From positions 1-35,950 of the forward strand of contig CADAXW010000016.1 of NCBI GenBank assembly GCA_902792005.1: a DNA stretch of 35,950 nucleotides, given 5' to 3'. The stretch is from an uncultured Lachnospiraceae bacterium (GTDB lineage Bacteria > Bacillota > Clostridia > Lachnospirales > Lachnospiraceae). Numbering within the stretch: the stretch's first letter is position 1; each line of letters starts with the position of its first letter. Under the pieces are notes generated by a model. It did no database searches. It had not been told where the DNA came from and saw nothing but the letters and a program-made list of their open reading frames with translations. The translations under genes and the position numbers were made by a program. Below, one piece after another: positions 14,267 to 25,368 of this stretch.

Positions 14267-17200
14267 TCAGATCACTGAGATCTCCGGAGTGATATCCTCC
14301 AGAACATCCAGCAGGATCCGTACGGTATCCAGGGATGTGAACATGGTCACGCCGTTCTCCACCGCACACTGACGGATGGCAACACCGTCATTAAAATGTA
14401 CGCCTGACAGGATTGCCCTGGTATTGATGATGTAGCTTACATAACCGGCTCTGATGGACTTTAATACCTCATCACTTCCATCCGACAGCTTTCCGCGCAT
14501 TCTGGTGCGGATCCCGTTTTCCTTAAGGAAATGCGCCGTTCCCACGGTTGCCTCGATATTGAAGCCCAGCTGGTAGAACCGACGTACCAGAGGAAGCGCT
14601 TCCTCCTTATCCTCATCTGCCAGAGTAACCATGACGGTACCATAGTCCTTCATCTTGATGCCGGAGGCCTGCAGCGCCTTATAGAAGGCTCTCTTCAGCT
14701 TACGGTCGTAGCCGATGGCCTCACCGGTGGACTTCATTTCCGGGGACAGATAGGCGTCCATGCCGTGCAGCTTTTCAAAGGAGAAGGCCGGTGCCTTAAC
14801 ATACCAGAACTGCTTCTCCGGAGCAACGCCCGCTGTGATGCCCTGATCCTTCAGACTCTGTCCCAGCATGACCTTCGTTGCGATATCCACCAGCGAATAA
14901 CCGGAGGACTTGGACAGGAAGGGAACGGAACGGGAAGCCCGGGGGTTCACCTCAATGATATAAACGCTGTCATCCTTATCCACGATAAACTGGATATTAT
15001 AAAGACCTACGATGCCGATGCCAAGTCCCAGCTTCGTGGTATAGTCCAGAATGGTTGCCTTCACCTGATCGGAAATGGAGAAGGGTGGGTAAACGCTGGT
15101 GCTGTCGCCGGAGTGTACGCCGGTCCGCTCTACCAGCTCCATGATGCCCGGCAGGAATACTTCCTTCCCGTCGCAGATGGCATCCACCTCAACCTCTTTT
15201 CCTACCAGATATTTATCTACAAGGACCGGCTGATCCTCATTAACCTCAACGGCGCTCTGCAGATAATGCCGGAGCATTTCTTCATTGGCCACGATCTCCA
15301 TGGCACGTCCGCCCAGAACGAAGCTGGGACGTACCAGAACAGGATATCCGATGCGGGAAGCAACCTCTACACCGCTTTCAATATCGGTAACCGCCTCTCC
15401 CTTGGGATGGGGGATATTCAGCTCTTCGATGAGGGCCTCAAATGCGTCTCTGTCCTCTGCCTTGAAGATGGCATCACAGTCTGTGCCGATGATCTTCACG
15501 CCACGTTTGGTCAGGGGCTCTGCCAGGTTGACCGCTGTCTGTCCTCCCAGAGTGGCGATGACGCCCTCCGGCTTCTCCAGCTCCACGATATTCATGATAT
15601 CCTCAGGAGTCAGGGGCTCGAAATACAGCTTGTCCGCTGTCGTATAATCTGTGGAAACCGTCTCCGGGTTGTTATTAACTACGATGGCCTCAAAGCCCAT
15701 ATCCCGGATGGTCTTTACGGCATGTACCGTGGAATAGTCAAACTCTACGCCCTGTCCGATACGGATGGGACCGGAGCCAAGCACCAGCACCTTCTTCTTA
15801 TCGGAAACGATGGACTCATTTTCCTCCTCATAGGTGGAATAGAAGTAGGGTACATAGCTCTCAAACTCGCTGGCACAGGTATCGATCATCTTGTAGACCG
15901 GGAAGATATTCATACTGCGGCGCAGCTCCCAGATCTCCTCCTCGGACTTGCCCAGCATTTCTGCGATATAGGAATCGGAGAAGCCGATCCGCTTTGCTTC
16001 ATACATCAGCTCCTTGGAAAGAGACTCGCCGGTACCCTTCAGGGCCTCCAGCTTCTTCTCGAAGTCCACGATGCGCTTGATCTTATCCAGGAAGAACATA
16101 TCGATCTTCGTAATGGCGTTGATCCGCTGATGATCCACGCCCAGCCACATCAGCTGGGAAATGGCGTAGATCCGGTCATCGGTTCCTTCCTTGATGTAGT
16201 CCAGAAGCTCCTCCTGAGACATGTTGGACTGGTCGAACTTTGCCAGATGCAGATGGTTCTTTCCATCCTCCAGGGAACGAATGGCCTTCAGAAGACTCTC
16301 CTCCAGCGTACGGCCCACACTCATGACCTCGCCGGTGGCCTTCATCTGGGTGGAAAGCTTATTGGATGCCAGTGTAAACTTATCAAAGGGGAAACGCGGC
16401 ATCTTTGTAACCACGTAATCCAGCGCCGGCTCAAAGCAGGCCGGTGTGTTCGCCAGCTGTATCTCCTCCAGCTTCATGCCCACTGCGATCTTCGCAGACA
16501 CGCGGGCGATGGGATATCCGCTGGCCTTGGAAGCCAGGGCGGAGGAACGGGATACTCTGGGGTTTACCTCGATCACATAATACTGGAAGGACTCGGGATC
16601 CAGTGCGAACTGTACGTTACAGCCGCCGCAGACACCCAGCGCCCGGATCAGACGGAGCGCACTGTCTCTCAGCATATGATATTCCTTATTGGTCAGGGTC
16701 TGGCTGGGAGCCACCACAATGGAGTCACCGGTATGGATTCCCACGGGATCCAGGTTCTCCATGTTGCAGACTACGATGGCGGTATCATTTGCGTCCCGCA
16801 TTACCTCGTACTCGATCTCCTTATAGCCCTTGATGCTCTTCTCTACAAGCACCTGATGAACCGGAGACAGGGCCAGCGCATTTCGCATCATGTCCTTCAT
16901 TTCCTCCGGATCGTTGGCGAAGCCGCCACCGGTTCCGCCCAGAGTAAAAGCGGGGCGGAGAATTACGGGGTAACCGATCTCCTCTGCGGCCTGAAGACCC
17001 TCCTCGATGCTGTAGGTGATCTTCGAGGGTACCACGGGCTCACCGATCCGCTCGCAGAGCTCCTTGAACTGCTCCCGGTCCTCGGCACAGCGGATGCTGG
17101 CCGCATCGGTTCCCAGAAGTTCGATCTCGCACTCTGCCAGAACGCCCTTATCGTAGAGCTGCATAGCCAGGTTAAGACCAGTCTGTCCGCCGATGCCCGG

Positions 17201-17461
17201 CACCAGTGCGTCGGGACGCTCGTAGCGGCAGATCCTTGCCATATATTCCAGTGTCAGAGGCTCCATATAGACCTTATCTGCCACTGCATTATCTGTCATG
17301 ATGGTCGCCGGATTCGAGTTTGCCAGCACCACCTCATATCCTTCTTCTTTTAAGGCCAGACAGGCCTGGGTTCCTGCATAGTCAAACTCGGCAGCCTGTC
17401 CGATGACGATGGGACCGGAACCGATGACCAGAACCTTATGTATATCCTTGCGCTTCGGCAT
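14267..17461 (-). CDS. carB: carbamoyl-phosphate synthase large subunit
   Basis: This 1064-residue protein has the standard CarB length and layout. It has two homologous ATP-grasp halves, each opening with a nucleotide loop ([19 protein letters not shown] and [19 protein letters not shown]). An oligomerisation segment lies between them (about 400-550) and a C-terminal MGS-type allosteric domain lies from about 930. It uses ammonia tunnelled from CarA, bicarbonate and two ATP to make carbamoyl phosphate for pyrimidine and arginine synthesis. The start ATG is preceded by GGAGG. carA ends 14 bases upstream, so the two subunits are co-transcribed. Confidence 0.97.
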   Translation of the reverse strand: MPKRKDIHKVLVIGSGPIVIGQAAEFDYAGTQACLALKEEGYEVVLANSNPATIMTDNAVADKVYMEPLTLEYMARICRYERPDALVPGIGGQTGLNLAMQLYDKGVLAECEIELLGTDAASIRCAEDREQFKELCERIGEPVVPSKITYSIEEGLQAAEEIGYPVILRPAFTLGGTGGGFANDPEEMKDMMRNALALSPVHQVLVEKSIKGYKEIEYEVMRDANDTAIVVCNMENLDPVGIHTGDSIVVAPSQTLTNKEYHMLRDSALRLIRALGVCGGCNVQFALDPESFQYYVIEVNPRVSRSSALASKASGYPIARVSAKIAVGMKLEEIQLANTPACFEPALDYVVTKMPRFPFDKFTLASNKLSTQMKATGEVMSVGRTLEESLLKAIRSLEDGKNHLHLAKFDQSNMSQEELLDYIKEGTDDRIYAISQLMWLGVDHQRINAITKIDMFFLDKIKRIVDFEKKLEALKGTGESLSKELMYEAKRIGFSDSYIAEMLGKSEEEIWELRRSMNIFPVYKMIDTCASEFESYVPYFYSTYEEENESIVSDKKKVLVLGSGPIRIGQGVEFDYSTVHAVKTIRDMGFEAIVVNNNPETVSTDYTTADKLYFEPLTPEDIMNIVELEKPEGVIATLGGQTAVNLAEPLTKRGVKIIGTDCDAIFKAEDRDAFEALIEELNIPHPKGEAVTDIESGVEVASRIGYPVLVRPSFVLGGRAMEIVANEEMLRHYLQSAVEVNEDQPVLVDKYLVGKEVEVDAICDGKEVFLPGIMELVERTGVHSGDSTSVYPPFSISDQVKATILDYTTKLGLGIGIVGLYNIQFIVDKDDSVYIIEVNPRASRSVPFLSKSSGYSLVDIATKVMLGQSLKDQGITAGVAPEKQFWYVKAPAFSFEKLHGMDAYLSPEMKSTGEAIGYDRKLKRAFYKALQASGIKMKDYGTVMVTLADEDKEEALPLVRRFYQLGFNIEATVGTAHFLKENGIRTRMRGKLSDGSDEVLKSIRAGYVSYIINTRAILSGVHFNDGVAIRQCAVENGVTMFTSLDTVRILLDVLEDITPEISVI

Positions 17462-17475
17462 TCTTCTTTCCTCCG

Positions 17476-18555
17476 TTACTTAGACATGTTTTTGATGAAC
17501 CGCTCAAAGAGGTACGTGCTGTCCTGGGGACCCGGCGCGCTCTCCGGATGATACTGTACGGAGAATACCTTATCCTCAGGCACTTCCATGCCTTCCACGG
17601 TATGATCCAGCAGGTTGATATGAGATATCTTCAGGGGCGTACCCTCCACCGATTTCTCATCCACCGCATAGCTGTGGTTCTGGCTGGTCATCTCGATCTT
17701 TCCGGTGGCAAGATCCATGACCGGATGGTTTCCGCCTCGGTGACCGAACTTCAGCTTGTAGGTCTTTGCACCGTAGGCCAGAGACAGCAGCTGATGTCCA
17801 AGGCAGATGCCGAACATGGGAACCTCTCCCCGAAGCTGCTTCAGTGTCTCGATCACGCAGGTCACATCCTCCGGATCTCCGGGGCCGTTGGAGATGAATA
17901 CTCCGTCCGGGTTCATGAATTTGATCTCCTCATAGGTGGTATCAAAGGGAACCACCGTTACGTTGCAGCCGTACTGATTCAGCTTCCTGACGATATTGGT
18001 CTTCATGCCGCAGTCAATGGCTACCACGCGGAACTTGGGATTGGCTGTCCGGGCATACCAGCGGCGCTTGCTGCTGACCCGGGCCACTGCATCATGGGGA
18101 ACCGGTGTCTGAGCGATCCTTCTCAGTCCCTCCTCCGTAGTAACCTCCGGTCTTGTGATGAGCACTCTCCGGCTTCCCAGATCCCGGATACTGCGTACCA
18201 GCTTCCGTGTATCCACGCCGGTCACGCCCGGCACATGATTCTCCTCCAGAAGCTCGGCCAAAGTCCTCGTATAACGGAAATTAGACGGCAGATCGTTATA
18301 GTCCCGCACGATCAGGCCGCCCAGCGTTAACATTTTACTTTCAAAATCCTCATCCGTGATCCCGTAGTTTCCGATCAGCGGGTAGGACATCACGATGGCC
18401 TGATCCGTATAGGACGGATCGGACACGATCTCCTGATATCCTGCCATGGATGTATTGAAGACGATCTCGCATACCGCATCCCGCTCCGCGCCGAAGCCGG
18501 TGCCGTAGTATACACTGCCGTCCTCCAGGATCAGTTTCCGATTTAATTCACTCAT
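17476..18555 (-). CDS. carA: carbamoyl-phosphate synthase small (glutamine amidotransferase) subunit
   Basis: This encodes 359 residues from the ATG at 18555 ([13 protein letters not shown]), chosen because AAGGAGG (18564-18570) lies 8 bases upstream; the longer frame to 18582 would read through that site. The N-terminal CarA domain ([19 protein letters not shown]) precedes a class I amidotransferase domain with nucleophile Cys near 251 in [10 protein letters not shown] and the His/Glu pair in QYHPE. It releases ammonia from glutamine for CarB. A GC-rich hairpin and overlapping palindromes lie in the 150-base gap before it. Confidence 0.96.
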   Translation of the reverse strand: MSELNRKLILEDGSVYYGTGFGAERDAVCEIVFNTSMAGYQEIVSDPSYTDQAIVMSYPLIGNYGITDEDFESKMLTLGGLIVRDYNDLPSNFRYTRTLAELLEENHVPGVTGVDTRKLVRSIRDLGSRRVLITRPEVTTEEGLRRIAQTPVPHDAVARVSSKRRWYARTANPKFRVVAIDCGMKTNIVRKLNQYGCNVTVVPFDTTYEEIKFMNPDGVFISNGPGDPEDVTCVIETLKQLRGEVPMFGICLGHQLLSLAYGAKTYKLKFGHRGGNHPVMDLATGKIEMTSQNHSYAVDEKSVEGTPLKISHINLLDHTVEGMEVPEDKVFSVQYHPESAPGPQDSTYLFERFIKNMSK

Positions 18556-18563
18556 TGAATATG

Positions 18564-18627
18564 CCTCCTTTGGACCGCACACCGCGGCCCACGCAGTCTC
18601 TGTTATTCGAATACCGATTGTATTCTA
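18564..18627 (-). promoter_or_regulatory. carA leader: hairpin against the ribosome binding site, and palindromes
   Basis: A 7-bp GC-rich stem (18572-18578 with 18584-18590, one G-U pair, loop of 5) ends one base before the AAGGAGG of carA, close enough to affect ribosome access. Further upstream are the perfect palindrome TATTCGAATA (18604-18613) and the inverted repeat GAATAC-CGATT-GTATTC (18609-18625). The latter overlaps a possible minus-strand -10, TAGAAT (18622-18627), that has only a weak -35. I do not see a PyrR-type binding loop. Function is unproven. Confidence 0.35.
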
Positions 18628-18706
18628 CTACTATTTTCCCCGAACTACCACTGTTTTTTCGTAGAGATATTCCACAGAAATTTACCATATAGATATGCAC
18701 TATGCC

Positions 18707-20131
18707 CTACATCAGCTCCGACAGACGTTTTTCAAAACGCTCCTTGCTGGTGACCTCCGGGATCTCCGTCTCATACTGTCCGCTGAAGCATGCGTGGCAG
18801 TAGCCCTTGTGTCCCACCAGCTCTGTAAGGGTGTTCAGTGGCAGATACCCAAGAGAGTCCGCGCCGATCATTTCCGCGATCTCCGAAAGGCTGTGATGAC
18901 ATGCCACCAGATTCTCCTTGGAATCGATGTCCGTACCATAGTAGCAGGGACTGATAAATGGCGGCGAGGAGATACGCATATGGATCTCCTTTGCTCCCGC
19001 TTCCCGCAGCAGCTTTACGATACGTCCGCTGGTGGTTCCCCGGACGATGGAGTCGTCCACCAGGATCACTCTCTTCCCTTCCACCGTGGACCGAACCGGG
19101 TTCAGCTTGATCCGAACGCCGCTGGTCCGCTCTTCCTGTGTGGGGGAGATAAATGTTCTGCCGATATATTTATTCTTGATCAGTCCGATGCCATAGGGGA
19201 TACCGGAATATCTGGAATAACCCAGGGCCGCATCCAGTCCGGAGTCCGGCACGCCAACCACCACATCCGCGATCACCGGATAGGTCCGGGCCAGGATCTC
19301 TCCTGCCTTCAGACGCGCACCGTGCACCGAAACACCGTCGATCACGGAGTCCGGTCTTGCAAAGTAGATATACTCGAAGATACAGGTGCTGCGTCGCTTC
19401 GTATTGCAGTGTCGTTTAAAGGTCTGCACACCCTCATCGGAGAAGACGATCAGCTCACCCGGCTCCACGTCACGGACGAATTTTGCACCTACTGCCTCCA
19501 GGGCGCAGGTTTCCGAAGCCGCCACGTAGGTACCGTCCTCCCGGAGCCCATAACAAAGAGGCCGGAAACCATGCGGATCCCGGGCCACGATCATTTTCGC
19601 GGCGGACATGAGTACGATGGAGTAAGCTCCCTCCAGATGATCCATGGTGGAAAGCACTGCTTCCTCGATGGACGGACTCTTCAGTCGCTCCCGCGTTACG
19701 ATATATGCGATGATCTCTGTATCCGAGGTGGAGTGGAAGATGGCTCCCGAAAGCTCCAGCTCGTTTCTCAGTGCGAAGGCATTGCTGATATTACCGTTGT
19801 GGGCAAGGGCCATTTTTCCCTTCTGATGATTTACCTCCATGGGCTGGCAGTTGCTGCGGTTATTTCCGCCGGTGGTACCGTAACGGACATGTCCCACGGC
19901 CATCTGTCCCTTGGGAAATACTTCCAGCTCCTCCGAAGTAAAAACGCTGCTGACCTGTCCCAGATCCTTATGAGAATGGAAGATCCCGTCCTCGTTCACA
20001 ACGATCCCGCAGCTCTCCTGTCCTCTGTGCTGGAGGGCGTACAGTCCGTAATATACATCCTTTGCAATGGGATATGCCTCCTCGGCATAAATACCTATGA
20101 TTCCACACTCTTCATGCAGCTTGCCTTCCAT
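18707..20131 (-). CDS. purF: amidophosphoribosyltransferase
   Basis: This 474-residue protein catalyses the first committed step of purine synthesis, transferring ammonia from glutamine to PRPP. A short propeptide (MEGKLHEE) precedes the nucleophile Cys9, which becomes the N-terminus, as in the Bacillus-type enzyme. The class II amidotransferase domain (ECGIIGIYA, YALQHRGQESCGI) is followed by a phosphoribosyltransferase domain with the PRPP loop VILVDDSIVRGTTSG. Cysteines in STCIFEYIYFARPDS and in the C-terminal YCHACFSG segment fit the 4Fe-4S cluster of this PurF class. GGAG lies upstream of the ATG. It lies 57 bases downstream of the ANTAR gene, with no terminator between. Confidence 0.96.
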   Translation of the reverse strand: MEGKLHEECGIIGIYAEEAYPIAKDVYYGLYALQHRGQESCGIVVNEDGIFHSHKDLGQVSSVFTSEELEVFPKGQMAVGHVRYGTTGGNNRSNCQPMEVNHQKGKMALAHNGNISNAFALRNELELSGAIFHSTSDTEIIAYIVTRERLKSPSIEEAVLSTMDHLEGAYSIVLMSAAKMIVARDPHGFRPLCYGLREDGTYVAASETCALEAVGAKFVRDVEPGELIVFSDEGVQTFKRHCNTKRRSTCIFEYIYFARPDSVIDGVSVHGARLKAGEILARTYPVIADVVVGVPDSGLDAALGYSRYSGIPYGIGLIKNKYIGRTFISPTQEERTSGVRIKLNPVRSTVEGKRVILVDDSIVRGTTSGRIVKLLREAGAKEIHMRISSPPFISPCYYGTDIDSKENLVACHHSLSEIAEMIGADSLGYLPLNTLTELVGHKGYCHACFSGQYETEIPEVTSKERFEKRLSELM

Positions 20132-20188
20132 GGCCTGCTCCTCCGTATCTCATAAAACTGATAATATAACTCTTTTCTCTGCTTCCGG

Positions 20189-20776
20189 TCACTCCCACCG
20201 GTCGATGATCTCCTCCGCAACGGCGCGTCTGGAGATGCAGCGGTCCATGGCCAGCTTTCCGATCCGGCTGTGGGCCTCCGCTTCGGTCAGATGCTCCTTT
20301 TCCACCAGGAGACACTTGGCCTGACTTACGATGCGGATCTCCTTCATCTTGTCCTCCATGGAAAGAAGCTTCTTCTCCGTATCGTGGAACTTATTCTGTA
20401 TGGCAATGAGATGCCGGATATTTCTGACCAGACCCCGGGCAGTCATGGGCTTGGCAAGCACCACAACTCCGTGGTCGATGACACGCTCCGTCACATCATC
20501 CGCAACCTCACCGGGACTGAGGATAATGATGCCTGAGGTATATCGTCCGCAGATATCCAGAACAAAATCCACGCCAAAATTATCCGGCAGCGGCGCATTT
20601 ACGATGATCACATCATAGTGCCGGTTCAGCAGCTCCTGGGCTGCCAGGGCCGCACTCTTCCGCACTTCGATGGTCGTGAAATGTCTGTCGGAGATATTCT
20701 TCTTCACAAATGTATTCAGTTGTTCCACTGCAGACACGATGAGGATCGAATACTGCCGATCTGTGATCTTTCCCAT
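20189..20776 (-). CDS. ANTAR-domain RNA-binding antiterminator with pseudo-receiver
   Basis: This encodes 195 residues. Residues 9-120 have a response-regulator fold, but the phospho-acceptor position reads VIIVNAPLP (Asn instead of Asp) and the acidic pair near the N-terminus is replaced (ILIVSAVEQ). Only the Ser of IILSP and the Lys of LAKPM remain. It is therefore probably not phosphorylated in the usual way. A coiled segment (about 120-135) leads into the ANTAR domain (about 137-190: QAKCLLVEKEHLTEAEAHSR, RCISRRAVAEEIID). In known cases that domain binds paired RNA hairpins with A1/G4 hexaloops and prevents terminator formation. The gene lies 33 bases after a glutamine-synthetase-like gene, and matching hairpins occur before gltB and gltD. 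Confidence 0.88.
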   Translation of the reverse strand: MGKITDRQYSILIVSAVEQLNTFVKKNISDRHFTTIEVRKSAALAAQELLNRHYDVIIVNAPLPDNFGVDFVLDICGRYTSGIIILSPGEVADDVTERVIDHGVVVLAKPMTARGLVRNIRHLIAIQNKFHDTEKKLLSMEDKMKEIRIVSQAKCLLVEKEHLTEAEAHSRIGKLAMDRCISRRAVAEEIIDRWE

Positions 20777-20809
20777 ATGTCACCTGCCAAACCGGTTATG
20801 AATCTCTGT

Positions 20810-21982
20810 CTAAACGATATAGCACTTCAGCAGACCCTCCGGGATCAGCTCCTTGATAAAGCTGCTGTCCGATGCTGCCTGAATGGCCTCTCTTCTGGAC
20901 TGGGGAAGCAGGATGCTCTCTGCATCCATCTCCTGCGGAAGCTCCAGCTTGTTCTCAATGCCGTACAGTCCGGCATGGATCAGCAGTGCGTACACCAGGT
21001 ACGGATTGCTCAGGGCATCCGGAGATCTGAGCTCCACCCGGGTATGCTCATGATGGGTGGAAATGTGCACCATTTCCGAACCGTCCACGCTGGACCAGTT
21101 TACACGGTCCGGTGCAGTTCCCGTTCCAAAGCGGGCATAGGAGCCATCCGCCGGATTGAGGAACAGAGTCATCTCACGGATCTTATCGATAATACCGGCT
21201 GCAGCATAACGGCAAAGATCATTTCCGTCATGATCCACAGCATAAATGTTGATGTGATAGCCGTTTCCCGGTGCATCCGGAAGCGGTACCGGTGAAAAAT
21301 CAGCAATGAGACCGTTTCTGTCTGCCACGGTCTGAACTACCATCTTATATGTAGTCATCTGATCCGCAGCCTTAAGCGGTCTTCCGAAATGGAAATCGAT
21401 CTCGTTCTGTCCGGGACCGCGCTCATGGTGGGAGCGCTCCGGTGTAAGACCCATCTGCTCAATGGTAAGGCAGATCTCACGGCGGATATTTTCGCCCCGA
21501 TCCAGAGGTGCGATATCCATATAGCCTGCCTGGTCGTAGGGGATCTTCGTCGGATTCCCTTCCTCATCCTTCTTGAAGAGGTAGAACTCCGAAGCGGAAC
21601 CGAAACGGAAGTCTACTCCTGCCTCATCCGCCTTCGTAACAGCCTCCTGCAGGATCCGGCGGGTGTCTGCCTCAAAGGGCTTTCCGTCCGGTGTATATAC
21701 ATCGCAGAACATGCGGACAACACGTCCGGAATCCGGACGCCAGGGCAGGATCGCCAGAGTGGACGGATCCGGGATCAGATACAGCCTTCCGCTTTCCGCA
21801 TTGGTAAAGCCGGCGATCTCTCCGGCGCCGATGCTGATGCCTTCATCAAAGGCCTTCTTCAGCTCTCCCGGCATAATGGATATATTCTTCTGAACGCCGT
21901 AGGCATCACGAAAGGCAAGACGGATAAACTTCGCATCCTCTTCCTCAATAAACTGCATTACTTCATCGGGTGTATATCGCAT
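20810..21982 (-). CDS. glutamine-synthetase-like protein with degraded active site
   Basis: This encodes 390 residues from ATG 21982, chosen because AAGGAGG lies immediately upstream; the frame extends to 22015 without support. The fold is GS type I throughout: beta-grasp start, SEFYLFKKDE, SHHERGPGQNEIDF (185-197), GNGYHINI, RVELRSPDALSNPYL (315-329). It is about 50 residues shorter than Bacillus GlnA (about 444). Several residues needed for catalysis are changed. The D50 loop (FDGSSI in the family) reads IGAGEI at 51-56. The first metal Glu of EPEF is Ala130. The flap Glu of GYEAP is missing (TGTAP, 287-291). The NRSxxxR(I/V)P arginines are absent (DGSEMVHIS, 300-308). It may be a sensor or a ligase of other specificity rather than a housekeeping synthetase. 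It has its own possible promoter and sits next to the ANTAR gene. Confidence 0.85.
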   Translation of the reverse strand: MRYTPDEVMQFIEEEDAKFIRLAFRDAYGVQKNISIMPGELKKAFDEGISIGAGEIAGFTNAESGRLYLIPDPSTLAILPWRPDSGRVVRMFCDVYTPDGKPFEADTRRILQEAVTKADEAGVDFRFGSASEFYLFKKDEEGNPTKIPYDQAGYMDIAPLDRGENIRREICLTIEQMGLTPERSHHERGPGQNEIDFHFGRPLKAADQMTTYKMVVQTVADRNGLIADFSPVPLPDAPGNGYHINIYAVDHDGNDLCRYAAAGIIDKIREMTLFLNPADGSYARFGTGTAPDRVNWSSVDGSEMVHISTHHEHTRVELRSPDALSNPYLVYALLIHAGLYGIENKLELPQEMDAESILLPQSRREAIQAASDSSFIKELIPEGLLKCYIV

Positions 21983-22017
21983 ACGTCCCTCCTTCATCTG
22001 TTTGGATTTCCTCAATC

Positions 22018-22046
22018 ATTATACGATTCATGATTCTCTGCCGCAA
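22018..22046 (-). promoter_or_regulatory. possible internal promoter before the GS-like/ANTAR genes
   Basis: On the minus strand a perfect TATAAT (22018-22023) has TTGCGG (22041-22046, 3 of 6) 17 bases upstream. It lies in the 77-base gap after pyrG, with about 30 bases from the predicted start to the GS-like ATG. It would allow GS-like, ANTAR, purF and perhaps carAB to be transcribed apart from gltD-pyrG. Confidence 0.4.
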
Positions 22047-22059
22047 CAGAAACGTTCCA

Positions 22060-25192
<3,133 letters not shown>

Positions 25193-25212
25193 GTTTTATT
25201 CCTCCTGAGTAT

Positions 25213-25257
25213 AAAAAAAGGCATTTCGAGTACGGAACTCGAAACGCCTTTGCTTCG
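25213..25257 (-). promoter_or_regulatory. gltD leader attenuator: intrinsic terminator with overlapping ANTAR-type hairpin
   Basis: Terminator: arms 25217-25230 and 25238-25251 (14 bp with one G-U), 7-base loop, then seven T on the minus strand. The sequence ends about 20 bases before the gltD start codon, so it would stop transcription before the gene. Competing hairpin: minus-strand CGAAGC-AAAGGC-GTTTCG (25240-25257), a 6-bp stem with hexaloop AAAGGC, A at position 1 and G at position 4. It uses the 5' arm of the terminator, so forming it precludes termination. This matches the P2 element of ANTAR targets as I know them. An upstream P1 with a canonical loop is not evident. Confidence 0.75.
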
Positions 25258-25304
25258 TATCATAATCCTATGCGCAGACTACCCGCCTGCATCTTTATGT
25301 TAGT

Positions 25305-25332
25305 AGTATACCACTTTCTTTTTGAAAGTCAA
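25305..25332 (-). promoter_or_regulatory. gltD promoter
   Basis: On the minus strand TTGACT (25327-25332), a 16-base spacer and TATACT (25305-25310). The spacer with its edges forms a perfect inverted repeat ACTTTC-AAAAA-GAAAGT. Nearly the same arrangement precedes gltB, suggesting a shared regulator acting between -35 and -10. Confidence 0.8.
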
Positions 25333-25368
25333 CAGTAAGATTTGTTAATTTTCAAAAGAGAAATGTAG

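Noticed and set aside
14531-17353. 940-codon open frame on the + strand opposite carB
   Set aside because: It is the antisense shadow of carB; composition is Leu/His/Gly-rich in the way shadow frames are, there is no family resemblance, and carB is unmistakable.
18556-18582. Longer carA start
   Set aside because: The extra nine codons run through the AAGGAGG that serves the ATG at 18555, and homologues start near MSELNRKL.
21983-22015. Longer start for the GS-like gene
   Set aside because: The ribosome binding site AAGGAGG lies inside the extension, and GS proteins start near MRYTPDEV-like residues.
25274-25290. GCAG...CTGC hairpin in the gltD leader as ANTAR P1
   Set aside because: Its loop does not have A at position 1 and G at position 4 in any six-base form, so I do not call it P1.
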